This document shows, piece after piece, positions 52,422 through 60,642 of a DNA stretch of 64,000 bases. How positions within the stretch are numbered: position 1 is the first letter of the stretch; each line of letters opens with the position of its first letter. Where the stretch lies: positions 282,330-346,329 of the forward strand of contig NZ_ATJV01000048.1 of the NCBI RefSeq assembly GCF_000443165.1. Direction: 5' to 3'. Below the pieces are notes generated by a model that did no database searches, was not told the origin of the DNA, and saw only the letters and a list, made by a program, of their open reading frames with translations. Position numbers and translations under genes: made by a program. The DNA is from Thauera terpenica 58Eu (GTDB taxonomy: Bacteria; Pseudomonadota; Gammaproteobacteria; Burkholderiales; Rhodocyclaceae).

Positions 52422-54038
52422 ATGTCCGCACCGTCTTCCGCCCCCGTTCCGACCCTTGCCGAGGCCGCCCAGTGGGCGCCCGAGCGCATCGTCGAACTGG
52501 CGCAGGCGAACGTCGCCCTGCAGCGCGACATCGATGCGATGCGGCTCGAATTTGCGGCGCTCAAGCATCAGCTCGAGTGGTTCCGCCGCCAGCTCTTCGG
52601 CCAGAAGAGCGAGAAGCGCGTGGTTTCACCAGACCCGGCGCAGATGCATCTGGGCGAGTTGCCGATCCCCGACACACAGCCCGAACTCGCCGGCAAGACC
52701 GTGGCGGGACACACCCGTCGTGTGTCGCGTACCGACTTCGCCCAGGACAAGGATGAATCGGCGCTGTTCTTCGACGAGACCCGCGTGCCGGTCGAGACCA
52801 TCACGCTCGCCAACCCCGAGACCGAGGGCCTCACCGCCGACCAGTTCGAGGTGATCGGCGAGAAGGTCAGCCATCGCCTGGCGCAGCGCCCGGGCAGCTA
52901 CGTGATCCTCAAGTACGTGCGCCCGGTCATCAAGCGCCGTGACACGCAGACGATCCACTGCCCGGCGGCACCCGCCGGCGTGATCGAGGGCAGCCGCGCC
53001 GACGTGAGCTTCCTGGTCGGGCTGCTGCTCGACAAGTTCGCCTGGCACCTGCCGCTCTACCGCCAGCATCAGCGCCTGGCCGATGCCGGCATCACGGTCA
53101 GCCGCGCCTGGCTCACGCAACTGGCTGCGCAGGCGGCCGCGCTGCTCGTGCCGATCTATGAGGCGCAGCTCGCGTCCATCCGCACCAGCCGCGTCAAGGC
53201 CATGGACGAGACGCCGATCAAGGCCGGCCGTGCCGGCCCCGGCAAGATGAAGGCCTGCTACTTCTGGCCGGTCTATGGCGAGTTGCACGAGATCTGCTTC
53301 CCGTTCTTCGAGAGCCGCGCGCACAGCAACGTCGAGAAGGTGCTCGGGCTCAAACCCACCGAAGGGGGTGTGCTGCTCTCGGACGGCTATGGCGCCTACG
53401 AGACCTACGCGAGCAAGACCGGGCTCACGCACGCGCAGTGCTGGACGCACTGCCGACGCGAGTTCATCAACGCCGAAGCGGTCGAACCCGAGTTGGCGGC
53501 CCGTGCGCTCGAATTCATCGGCGCACTCTACGCGGTCGAAGCGAAGATCCGCGACGACAAGCTCAAGGGCGAGGCCAAGCGCGAGTACCGGCTCGATCAC
53601 GCGCGGCCGATCGTGGCGGCCTTCTTCACGTGGGTACAGGAACGCCTGGACGCGCAAGGGCTGCTGCCGAGCAACCCGCTGACCAAGGCGCTGATCTACG
53701 CGCACAAGCGACGGGCGGCACTGGAAGTGTTCCTGGCCGACCCGGATGTGCCGATCGATACCAACCATCTCGAACGGGCGCTACGGCCAATTCCGTTGGG
53801 TCGAAAAAATTGGATGTTCAGCTGGACCGAGCTCGGCGCCCAGCATGTCGGCGTCGTCCAGAGCCTGATTGCGACCTGTCGACTGCATGAACTCGATCCG
53901 TACGACTATCTCGTCGACGTGCTCCAGCGTGTCGGCCAGCACCCCGCCGCCGACGTCGCACAGCTCACGCCCAGACTGTGGAAGCAGAACTTCGGGAAGA
54001 CGCCGCTACGGTCCGATATCTCAAAACGGACCTCGTAG
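52422..54038 (+). CDS. tnpC: IS66 transposase TnpC
   Basis: 538 residues, apparently full length. N-terminal leucine-zipper-like region (LKHQLEWFRRQLFGQKSEKR), zinc-binding part, and DDE domain: VKAMDETPIK, VLLSDGYGAYETYA and NHLERALRPIPLGRKNWMF. ATG 52422 is the family start. Confidence 0.95.
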   Translation: MSAPSSAPVPTLAEAAQWAPERIVELAQANVALQRDIDAMRLEFAALKHQLEWFRRQLFGQKSEKRVVSPDPAQMHLGELPIPDTQPELAGKTVAGHTRRVSRTDFAQDKDESALFFDETRVPVETITLANPETEGLTADQFEVIGEKVSHRLAQRPGSYVILKYVRPVIKRRDTQTIHCPAAPAGVIEGSRADVSFLVGLLLDKFAWHLPLYRQHQRLADAGITVSRAWLTQLAAQAAALLVPIYEAQLASIRTSRVKAMDETPIKAGRAGPGKMKACYFWPVYGELHEICFPFFESRAHSNVEKVLGLKPTEGGVLLSDGYGAYETYASKTGLTHAQCWTHCRREFINAEAVEPELAARALEFIGALYAVEAKIRDDKLKGEAKREYRLDHARPIVAAFFTWVQERLDAQGLLPSNPLTKALIYAHKRRAALEVFLADPDVPIDTNHLERALRPIPLGRKNWMFSWTELGAQHVGVVQSLIATCRLHELDPYDYLVDVLQRVGQHPAADVAQLTPRLWKQNFGKTPLRSDISKRTS

Positions 54039-54065
54039 GACCAACTCCGCTGGCTGACCGCTTAC

Positions 54066-54265
54066 CCAAGGCCGACCAGTTCCTTCGGATAGCGACCGCG
54101 TTCCTGGAATTTCGTCAGACTCTCCACAACATCCATCAACTCATCCAATACGTAGTTGGCGTTGGCCACGCAGTCGAACTCGGAGATGTAGTCGTGGATG
54201 GCCTCCCAGTCCTGCTCCGCACCCTCGGTGAGAAGGACCTCGAACTTGGCAGATGTGTCTGCCAT
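54066..54265 (-). pseudogene. ParE/RelE-family toxin, 5' fragment (split by IS66)
   Basis: The first 67 codons of a ParE-type toxin (FEVLLTEGAEQDWEAIHDYI, then LDELMDVVESLTKFQERGRY, ending PKELVGLG). The ATG overlaps the antitoxin stop (TGATG). The catalytic C-terminal part is at 51491-51640. Confidence 0.92.
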
Positions 54266-54540
54266 CAGACCGAGGCGCGCTTGGCACGCAGGCGGGCAAC
54301 GACATCAGCCACAGGCTTGACCTTGTCAGCGGCCACATCCTGATTGCCCAGCGCAAGGATTTTCAGCAAGGCCAGTGTTTCCTGCGTCTCTTCAAACGAA
54401 GCGACGTCCTGCAGAACAGCCTTGGCTTCGCCGTTCTGGGTGATGATCATCGGTTCACGCTGCTCCGCGAGGCGCGCCAGAACCTCGGCTGCGTTGGCTT
54501 TGAGATAGCTGATGGGCTTGACTTGTGATGAGTAGCGCAT
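54265..54540 (-). CDS. Phd/YefM-family antitoxin
   Basis: 91 residues. KPISYLKANAAEVLARLAEQ, EPMIITQNGEAKAVLQDVAS and FEETQETLALLKILALG are typical. It neutralises the cognate ParE/RelE toxin and represses its own operon. It remains intact while its toxin is split, so it now acts only as an orphan repressor or cross-protects. A hexamer array (54552-54590) lies just upstream. Confidence 0.9.
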   Translation of the reverse strand: MRYSSQVKPISYLKANAAEVLARLAEQREPMIITQNGEAKAVLQDVASFEETQETLALLKILALGNQDVAADKVKPVADVVARLRAKRASV

Positions 54541-54551
54541 GGCGGTGCTCC

Positions 54552-54590
54552 AGACTTGAACAAGACTTAATACAGTCTTTTCATAGTCTT
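54552..54590. promoter_or_regulatory. Operator array of the Phd/YefM-ParE operon
   Basis: AGACTT at 54552 and 54563, AGTCTT at 54574 and 54585: four hexamers at exact 11 bp steps, one helical turn each. The central pair forms the perfect dyad AAGACT-TAATAC-AGTCTT (54562-54579). Confidence 0.65.
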
Positions 54591-54699
54591 ATGACGAAGC
54601 GTAGAGATGGCCTCAGGAGAATTCGTCATCATTCCACAGGCACTGGCCGGGCGCTCGCGAGGTCAGGCCCGGAACCCTCGCCAACACTGGGGGAGCGGG

Positions 54700-54732
54700 C
54701 AAAAAAATCCCAACCGATAAGGGTTGGGATTT
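54700..54732. terminator. Bidirectional hairpin terminator
   Basis: 10 bp stem AATCCCAACC/GGTTGGGATT, loop GATAAG, four T on the plus strand and seven on the minus strand. It has no obvious upstream gene, so it may be left from a lost gene or tRNA. Confidence 0.55.
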
Positions 54733-55036
54733 TGGTGACTGGTGGTGGGATGGTACCCCGCATCAAACGACTATTGAAAGTACGGAATCGAAGCGGTGCG
54801 GGCTGCTGCGAACCGGTGCGAACCGGATCGAAAAGCCTGCCGGTACGGCCATCGGCCATGGACGATCAAGCTGGTTTTTCGCTCTGATTGGTCGCCGATA
54901 TGCGGCCTCAACCTCGTTCGCTTTCTGGGGCCAGTTCAATTCCCGGTTCGGGAATCGAACCCGAGTCCGGCGCCCCGGCCAAAAGCACACCCATTTACAC
55001 CCATTCGAGCCGGGTGTCCCTGGAGACAATGCAACT

Positions 55037-55068
55037 GCATTGACAAGACAATGCGGCTGCATTACCAT
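55037..55068 (+). promoter_or_regulatory. Promoter and operator of prlF-yhaV
   Basis: -35 TTGACA (55040-55045), 17 bp, -10 TACCAT (55063-55068). A perfect dyad GCATTG-ACAAGA-CAATGC (55037-55054) overlaps the -35 box, fitting repression by PrlF or the PrlF-YhaV complex. Confidence 0.65.
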
Positions 55069-55101
55069 TCAAGCGTCAACCCAGATCCGCAGGAGACTGC
55101 C

Positions 55102-55431
55102 ATGGCCGCGACCTTCGAAGTCGAATCCACACTCACCGATCGCTACCAGACCACGGTGCCGGAAACCGTGCGTCGTGCCCTCAAGCTGGGCAAGCGCGAC
55201 AAGATCCACTACACCATTCGCCCCAGCGGCGAGGTGGTGCTGACGCGCGTCGAAGCATCCGACGGTGACGACCCGGTACTCGGCCAGTTCCTCGGCTTCC
55301 TGGCTGCCGACATCACTCGCCATCCCGAGCGGCTGCAAGCTGTGGATGCCGGCCTCGTCCAACGCATCCAGTCGCTGGTCGGCGGCGTCGATGTCGACCT
55401 CGATGCCGCTCTGTCGGCAGACGATGAATGA
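55102..55431 (+). CDS. PrlF-family antitoxin
   Basis: 109 residues. AbrB/SpoVT-like swapped-hairpin domain: FEVESTLTDRYQTTVPETVR, RALKLGKRDKIHYTIRPSGE and VVLTRVE, followed by an acidic C-terminus for toxin binding. ATG 55102 with SD AGGAGA. Stop overlaps the yhaV start (ATGA). Confidence 0.9.
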   Translation: MAATFEVESTLTDRYQTTVPETVRRALKLGKRDKIHYTIRPSGEVVLTRVEASDGDDPVLGQFLGFLAADITRHPERLQAVDAGLVQRIQSLVGGVDVDLDAALSADDE

Positions 55432-55943
55432 GCGCAGGGAAGCCCGAGCCTCTGGTCATTCATGGCTGGACGGTCTTTGCCCATCCACTGTTCCTCGCAC
55501 AGATTGAAGCGCTGGTGCGGCAGGTCGAGAGCCTGAAGCAGAAGGACCCTGTCGGGTACGTGAAAAAGAACGCCAGCAAACGACTGGCCGCGATCACCAA
55601 GCTGGCGTTCGATGTCATCCCGCAAGATCCGACGCTACCAGAGTACCGCCAGGGTGGGACGCTCGGTGACGATCACAAGCACTGGTTCCGGGCCAAGTTC
55701 TTCCAGCAGTACCGACTATTCTTCCGCTACCACGCCCCGAGCAAGGTGATCGTCTACGCCTGGGTGAATGACGAAGACACCAAACGCGCCTACGAAAGCA
55801 GCGACGACGCCTACCGGGTGTTCCGCAAGATGCTGGAAAGCGGGCATCCGCCCGATGACTGGAATCAGCTCCTGGCTGAGGCGCAGAAGGAATCGCAGCG
55901 GATGCAGGAATCATTGGCCAGGGCAACAGCGGCGCAGCGATAA
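55428..55943 (+). CDS. YhaV-type toxin (RelE-fold ribonuclease)
   Basis: 171 residues. IHGWTVFAHPLFLAQIEALV, YVKKNASKRLAAITKLAFDV, HKHWFRAKFFQQYRLFFRYH and IVYAWVNDEDTKRAYES match YhaV, an mRNA-cleaving toxin active with ribosomes. Reading frame intact; it should be functional. Confidence 0.93.
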   Translation: MSAGKPEPLVIHGWTVFAHPLFLAQIEALVRQVESLKQKDPVGYVKKNASKRLAAITKLAFDVIPQDPTLPEYRQGGTLGDDHKHWFRAKFFQQYRLFFRYHAPSKVIVYAWVNDEDTKRAYESSDDAYRVFRKMLESGHPPDDWNQLLAEAQKESQRMQESLARATAAQR

Positions 55944-56089
55944 CAGCACACGGCATTCTGCTTGCGGCGAATCCGCTATCCAATCTCCGCAAAAACTGCG
56001 GTGAATAGTCAGCGTCTCGATATCGCTTGGCTCGCGGGCGGAACAGCGCCTTCATGGACTCCTGCCAACTCATTCGGAAGGAGACCAAG

Positions 56090-56350
56090 ATGGAAGTCGC
56101 TCACCTCAACCAAAAACAACTGGCCGCCCGCTGGAGCATTAGCGAGGCCACCCTGGAACGCTGGCGCAGCGAAGGACTCGGGCCCAAGTTCCTTAAGCTC
56201 TGCGGCCGGGTGCTCTACCGGCAGGTGGACATCGAGGCCTACGAGGAGTCGTGTCTGGCAACGTCGATCAGGACGGTCGCGACGCAGGCCAGTGTGAGCA
56301 TGGTCACTTCTGCTGATGGCTATTGCCGGCGGAATGATCAATCAGCGTGA
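56090..56350 (+). CDS. MerR/excisionase-type HTH protein
   Basis: 86 residues. LNQKQLAARWSISEATLERW, RSEGLGPKFLKLCGRVLYRQ and VDIEAYEES are the AlpA/Xis-like HTH pattern, as in small proteins of mobile elements and integrated TA regions. SD AAGGAG upstream; ATG 56090 chosen over an earlier ATG at 56027. Downstream is the transposon. Confidence 0.75.
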   Translation: MEVAHLNQKQLAARWSISEATLERWRSEGLGPKFLKLCGRVLYRQVDIEAYEESCLATSIRTVATQASVSMVTSADGYCRRNDQSA

Positions 56351-56436
56351 TGGCGTAGGGGGGATCCCCCTCAGGGAACTTGAACAAACGAACCCTTCGG
56401 GGGAGTCTCCGGTTACCAAGCCAAGAGACCGTTCAA

Positions 56437-57006
56437 GTGTGCCATGTTCAACTGCAGACGCGCCCGTTTTTCCTCTTTCTGATTCGCCTTGATGAAGCGC
56501 TCGCAGCCCAGGCGCAGGGCGCGGGATGTTCATGCGGCGGTGTGCTCCATCGTGCCAACTATCCCCGCAAGCCCCGTGGCTGCCCGACCCTCGCGATCCG
56601 CGAGGCGTTCTCGTCCCGGCTGAGTTTTTGCTGCAGCCGCTGTCGCCGACGCACGACCTCGGCGTCGGTGCGTTTCCTGGGCCGGCGCGTGTATCTGGGC
56701 CTGGTGGTGGTGCTGTGTTCTGCCCGGCATGCCGGGCAGAACACAGCGGCGGCCACGCTATGCGAGGCGCTCGAGGTGCCGCTGCGCACCCTGCAGCGCT
56801 GGCGACGGTGGTGGCGTGAGGACTTCATGCACACGCCGCTGTGGCAGGCGATGTGCGCCCGCTTCATGCCCCCGGTGTCGGCCCAGGGGCTGCCGGGCGA
56901 TCTGCTCGCACGCTTTGCTGGCGACGGGGGGCAGGCGTTGCACCGTTTGCTGCGCTTTCTGGCGCCGCTCACGGTGGGCGCGGCCACGCTGCCCGAGGGG
57001 CGTTGA
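56437..57006 (+). CDS. Transposon-associated zinc-binding protein
   Basis: 189 residues from a GTG at 56437; an alternative TTG start is at 56380. Cys pairs (GAGCSCGGVLHRA and FCCSRCRRRT) suggest zinc ribbons, then a segment like SVRFLGRRVYLGLVVVLCSA and an HTH-like EALEVPLRTLQRWRRWW. It resembles the first protein of transposons that pair a DDE transposase with an ExeA-like ATPase. It likely binds DNA ends; function unproven. Confidence 0.65.
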   Translation: MCHVQLQTRPFFLFLIRLDEALAAQAQGAGCSCGGVLHRANYPRKPRGCPTLAIREAFSSRLSFCCSRCRRRTTSASVRFLGRRVYLGLVVVLCSARHAGQNTAAATLCEALEVPLRTLQRWRRWWREDFMHTPLWQAMCARFMPPVSAQGLPGDLLARFAGDGGQALHRLLRFLAPLTVGAATLPEGR

Positions 57007-57104
57007 GTTCGCGCAGAGGATGCAGATCGCCACCGAGCCCGAGGCTTCGTAGCCTGCACTCCCCGTGGCGCCACCCCCTGTTGCGCCCGAACCGGGAGAA
57101 ACTC

Positions 57105-58565
57105 TTGAGCACACCGACCGATCCCCCGCAACGCGATCGCTGGGCGCGACTGCGCTTCTCGATCATCGGCCCCTTGCTGGCCGCACCGCCCACGCCGGGC
57201 GAGGTGCACGATGCGCTGGCCACGCTCGCCGCCCGCACCTGGCGCCATCCCATCAGCGGCCAGGACGTACGCTTCGGGCTGTCGACGATCGAGCGCTGGT
57301 ACTACGCCGCGCGCAGCGCCGCCGACCCGATCGCGGCGCTGCGCGACCGGCCACGCCCCCGGGGCCGCTTCGCGAGCCTGGCGCCGGGCGTCATCGACGC
57401 CCTGGTGCAGCAGTATCGCGAACACCCGGGCTGGACCGCGCAACTGCACGTGGACAATCTGCGCGTCGCACTCACGGACAGCGGGCTGAGCGTGCCGTCC
57501 TACCCGACCGTGCGCCGCTACCTCAAGGCCCAGGGGATGTTCCGCCAGGCGGCCCCGAAGCGCACGAGCGCGGGCGCGGTGCTCGCGCGCGACCGGCTCG
57601 AGCACCGCGAGGTGCGCAGCTTCGAGCTCGATCACGTATCGGCGCTGTGGCACCTGGACTTCCACCACGGTGCGCGCCGCGTGCTCACCCGCGCGGGCAC
57701 CTGGGAGAAACCGTTCCTGCTGGGCATCCTGGACGACCGCTCGCGCCTGGTCTGCCACCTGCAGTGGTACCTGGACGAGACCGCGCAGAGCCTGGTCCAT
57801 GGTCTCTCCCAGGCCTTCATGAAGCGCGGGCTACCGCGCGCGCTGATGACCGACAACGGCGCGGCCATGCTCGCCGACGAGACGGTGTCAGGCCTGAACC
57901 GCCTGGGGGTGCTGCATCAGACGACGCTGCCGTACTCGCCCTACCAGAACGCCAAGCAAGAGTCCTTCTGGGGTCGCGTCGAGGGGCGGCTGATGCCCAT
58001 GCTCGAGGGCGAGCCCGCGCTCACGCTGGAGCTGCTCAACCAGGCGACCCAGGCCTGGGTCGAGCAGGAGTATCACCGTACCGAGCACAGCGAGATCGGC
58101 GCCACACCGCTCGCGCGCTATCTGGCCGGCCCCAACGTGCGCCGCGACTGTCCCGCACTCACGGCGCTCGCCGACGCGTTCCGCATCGAGGTGCCACGGC
58201 GCCAGCGGCGCGCCGACGGCACCGTGACCCTGCACGGGCAACGCTTCGAGATCCCCTCGCGCTACCACGCGCTGGCCGTGGTGCACCTGCGCTACGCGCG
58301 CTGGGACCTGACCCGGGTCGATCTCGTCGATCCTCACACCGGCGCCGTGCTGTGCCCGATCACCCCGCTCGACAAGTCCGCCAACGCCGAGCGCGCGCGC
58401 CGGCCGCGCGCACTGAGCACGGTCGATCTGTCGCCGCTACCGCCTGCGGGCATGGCGCCGCTGCTCACCCACCTGCTCGCCGACTACGCCACCACCGGCT
58501 TGCCGCCGGCCTATCTGCCCGCCCCCCATTCCAACGCTTCCACTGCCGAACAGGACCTCGCATGA
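57105..58565 (+). CDS. DDE transposase (rve, Tn552/TniA type)
   Basis: 486 residues. TTG start with GGGAGA upstream. N-terminal HTH domains, then the integrase core: LWHLDFHHGARRV (first D), ALMTDNGAAMLADE (second D) and YQNAKQESFWGRVEGRL (E), followed by a C-terminal beta-barrel domain. Overlaps the ATPase gene (ATGA). Confidence 0.88.
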   Translation: MSTPTDPPQRDRWARLRFSIIGPLLAAPPTPGEVHDALATLAARTWRHPISGQDVRFGLSTIERWYYAARSAADPIAALRDRPRPRGRFASLAPGVIDALVQQYREHPGWTAQLHVDNLRVALTDSGLSVPSYPTVRRYLKAQGMFRQAAPKRTSAGAVLARDRLEHREVRSFELDHVSALWHLDFHHGARRVLTRAGTWEKPFLLGILDDRSRLVCHLQWYLDETAQSLVHGLSQAFMKRGLPRALMTDNGAAMLADETVSGLNRLGVLHQTTLPYSPYQNAKQESFWGRVEGRLMPMLEGEPALTLELLNQATQAWVEQEYHRTEHSEIGATPLARYLAGPNVRRDCPALTALADAFRIEVPRRQRRADGTVTLHGQRFEIPSRYHALAVVHLRYARWDLTRVDLVDPHTGAVLCPITPLDKSANAERARRPRALSTVDLSPLPPAGMAPLLTHLLADYATTGLPPAYLPAPHSNASTAEQDLA

Positions 58566-59407
58566 ACACCAAACTGCTCGCCCTCTACGGGCTCAAGTGG
58601 CATCCCTTCACCACCGAGGTACCCACCGAGGCGATCCATGTGCCGGCGCGCCTCGAGCACTTCTGCTGGCGCATCGAGCAGGGGCTGATCGGCGAGGGCG
58701 GCTTCGCCATGATCCACGGCGACCCGGGCACGGGCAAAAGCGTGGCGCTGCGCCTGCTGGCCGAGCGCCTGGCGCGCATCCCCGATGTCACGGTCGGGGC
58801 GATCACCCATCCGCAGAGCAACCTCGCGGACTTCTATCGCGAGATGGGGGATCTCTTTGGCGTGCCGCTGCGCCCGCACAACCGCTGGGGCGGCTTCAAA
58901 GCCTTGCGAGAGGTGTGGTTCGCCCATCTGGAATCGACACGCCGCCGCCCGGTGCTGCTCATCGATGAGGCCCAGGAGATGAGCCCGGCGGTGCTCTCGG
59001 AGTTGCGCTTGATGGGCAGCGCGAAGTTCGACTCGCAGTCGCTGCTGTGCGTGGTACTCGCGGGCGACGCGCGCCTGCCCGAGAAGCTGCGCCGCGAGGA
59101 GCTCATCCCGCTGGGCTCGCGCATCCGCACCCGGCTCGCCACCGAGGCGGCCAGTCGCGAGGAGCTGCTCGCCTGCCTGCAGCATCTGGTGAGCGAAGCC
59201 GGTAATGCCAGCCTGATGAGCACCGCCCTCATGCACACCCTGTGCGATCACGCGGTCGGCAACTACCGCATCCTCACCACGATGGCGGCCGAATTGCTCG
59301 CCGTGGCCGCCCACCGCGACCTGCCTCAGCTCGACGAGAAGCTCTACCTCGAAGTCTTTGCCCCACCCGAGACCATCGCTCCACGCCGTACATCGGACCG
59401 GCGCTGA
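58562..59407 (+). CDS. AAA ATPase, ExeA/TniB-like transposition protein
   Basis: 281 residues. Walker A HGDPGTGKSVALRLLAERL (about residues 52-70), Walker B RPVLLIDEAQEMS, sensor region CVVLAGDARLPEK and arginine-rich SRIRTRLATEAASREEL. In Tn552/Tn5053/Mu systems such ATPases choose target DNA and activate the transposase. Confidence 0.88.
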   Translation: MNTKLLALYGLKWHPFTTEVPTEAIHVPARLEHFCWRIEQGLIGEGGFAMIHGDPGTGKSVALRLLAERLARIPDVTVGAITHPQSNLADFYREMGDLFGVPLRPHNRWGGFKALREVWFAHLESTRRRPVLLIDEAQEMSPAVLSELRLMGSAKFDSQSLLCVVLAGDARLPEKLRREELIPLGSRIRTRLATEAASREELLACLQHLVSEAGNASLMSTALMHTLCDHAVGNYRILTTMAAELLAVAAHRDLPQLDEKLYLEVFAPPETIAPRRTSDRR

Positions 59408-59424
59408 GCACACAGGAGCCCATC

Positions 59425-59667
59425 ATGCACAACCCCTCCCCGAACCCACCGCTGTCGTGGCCCGAACTGCCCGATGAAGCGGTCGTCGCGCTGCAGTACG
59501 CCCTCCACGACTTTGTGATGTTCTTCGAGGCCCACTACCTCGGCCAGATCGAGCGCCACAACCACGAGCGATCGCGCGAGACCCTCGTCCAACCCGACTT
59601 CGTCCAGCCCGACTTCGTCCAGCCCGACCTGTTCCGCTCGGCCGACCCGGACGCTCCGCCGTTCTGA
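59425..59667 (+). CDS. Small transposon protein with pentapeptide tandem repeat
   Basis: 80 residues. DEAVVALQYALHDFVMFFEA, then HYLGQIERHNHE and near the end three copies of a VQPDF-like unit encoded by a 15 bp tandem repeat. SD AGGAG. It follows the ATPase gene by 17 bp. Function unknown. Confidence 0.65.
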   Translation: MHNPSPNPPLSWPELPDEAVVALQYALHDFVMFFEAHYLGQIERHNHERSRETLVQPDFVQPDFVQPDLFRSADPDAPPF

Positions 59668-59680
59668 GCCGCCATCAAGC

Positions 59681-59718
59681 GCAAACGCCGCCCCTGAGCA
59701 TCACCGGGCGGCGTTTGC
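59681..59718. terminator. Hairpin terminator at the transposon right end
   Basis: 13 bp stem GCAAACGCCGCCC/GGGCGGCGTTTGC around a 12-base loop, 14 bp after the last transposon gene. Confidence 0.7.
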
Positions 59719-59719
59719 A

Positions 59720-59905
59720 TTCGATGGCCTGCACCACTCGACGGTCAACGAACTGCTCCGATTGACGCTGCTGGAGCCTGCCATCATCCAGAGCATCCTG
59801 GCCGGGCAGCAGCCCAAGTGCATGAGCCTGCTGTGGTTCCAGCGGAATCCGCTGCCGACCGACTGGGTGGCGCAGCGGGAGGTGGTGGCGAGGTTTGATG
59901 CTTGA
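59720..59905 (+). pseudogene. Site-specific recombinase, C-terminal fragment
   Basis: An open frame without a start: VNELLRLTLLEPAIIQSILA, GQQPKCMSL, NPLPTDWVAQRE. This matches the C-terminal tail of large serine recombinase/phage integrase proteins found in mobile regions (pattern LAPDIVEAIL ... W..QR). The remaining gene is absent, probably lost on transposon insertion. Confidence 0.55.
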
Positions 59906-59910
59906 CCGGG

Positions 59911-60141
59911 TTACGAGCCCTCGATCACCCGTGCCACATCACCGTGGCATTCGGCGCACTTGCCCACCAGCAGCAAGTCGCCACCCTTGATGGCGCCGCT
60001 GAAATTGGTAATCGTTGTTTCGTGACGGCACTGGCCGCACCAGACGTTGGACAGCAGCCGCTGGCGAATGTCGGCAGGGATGGTTTCCCAGCGCTGACGG
60101 GCGGGTTTGGTGAAAGTGGGCAGTGATTCGATGGTCATCAT
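59911..60141 (-). CDS. Small zinc-ribbon protein
   Basis: 76 residues. Two CXXC pairs, CGQCRHETT and GKCAECHGDV, in a C-terminal zinc ribbon; the N-terminus contains ARQRWETIPADIRQRLLSNV. Function unknown. It ends the minus-strand TacA/TacT-like operon, starting right after the acetyltransferase stop. Confidence 0.75.
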   Translation of the reverse strand: MMTIESLPTFTKPARQRWETIPADIRQRLLSNVWCGQCRHETTITNFSGAIKGGDLLLVGKCAECHGDVARVIEGS

Positions 60142-60642
60142 TCAGCGTACCCAGCGACGGGCGTCCTTCAAGAGCAGCAGCAATTGCTGTTCGCGCAGCG
60201 GTGACGCGATGAACCCGAACCGGGTGTAGAACTGCGCCGCTTCTTCATCGATGGGGTGGGTCAGCATGGCACGGATGCCGGCCTGCTCGGCAATCAGCAT
60301 CGTGCGACGAATCGCGTCCTGCAGCAGGCCAAAGCCTATACCTCGCCCCTGATCGTGAATTGATACTGCCAGCCTCGCCAGGATCACCACTGGCAAAGGG
60401 TACTGCCCCATCCCCTTGCGGATGCGCTCCGGCGCCTCCAGCGTGTCGACCTGCCCCACGGTCAGACTGAAGTAGCCTGCCACTCGGCCATCGTCTTCGG
60501 CAACGACGAAGGTCTTGGCCGAGCCACTGCCCTGCGCCTGGCGGGCGTGGCGCAACAGCCAGTCATTCAGCGCGGGCTTGCCGCAATCAAAACCCTCCAG
60601 CCGATGCTGCGCGGCCAGAGGCTCCGGTGCGCGCAACGTCAC
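60142..60642 (-). CDS. GNAT-family acetyltransferase toxin (TacT-like)
   Basis: 166 residues. The N-terminus EGFDCGKPALNDWLLRHARQ, then VILARLAVSIHDQGRGIGFG with the acetyl-CoA loop (Q/RGxGxG/A-like) and YTRFGFIASP, are typical of TacT/AtaT toxins that acetylate aminoacyl-tRNA. Overlaps the antitoxin gene (ATGA). Confidence 0.88.
   Translation of the reverse strand: MTLRAPEPLAAQHRLEGFDCGKPALNDWLLRHARQAQGSGSAKTFVVAEDDGRVAGYFSLTVGQVDTLEAPERIRKGMGQYPLPVVILARLAVSIHDQGRGIGFGLLQDAIRRTMLIAEQAGIRAMLTHPIDEEAAQFYTRFGFIASPLREQQLLLLLKDARRWVR

Larger units (their letters stand above)
51641..54065 (+). mobile_element. IS66-family insertion sequence, complete (2425 bp)
   Basis: Ends GTAACCGC on the left and, read inward from the right, GTAAGCGG, typical of IS66; flanked by 8 bp direct repeats CCAAGGCC. 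Contains tnpA, tnpB and tnpC in order, each apparently intact. It interrupts the ParE-type toxin gene. Confidence 0.93.
54541..55101. other. Intergenic region between two TA operons
   Basis: 561 bp without a supported gene. Holds the operator array above, a hairpin AATCCCAACC/GGTTGGGATT with T-runs (54700-54732), a tRNA T-arm-like piece near 54946-54965, and the PrlF promoter. Confidence 0.5.
56435..59733 (+). mobile_element. Tn552/TniA-TniB-like transposon (boundaries approximate)
   Basis: Four genes in one direction: zinc-binding protein, DDE transposase, AAA ATPase, small protein. The outermost bases show partial similarity between left (TGTGCCATGTTCAACTGCAG at 56438) and the complement of the right (TGCAGGCCATCGAATGCAAA ending 59733), sharing GCCAT and TGCA. 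No target duplication was found, so the exact ends are not fixed. Confidence 0.6.

Noticed and set aside
54946..54965. tRNA T-arm-like sequence (GGTTCGATT with CGGG/CCCG stem)
   Set aside because: No matching acceptor, D or anticodon arms nearby; perhaps a remnant.
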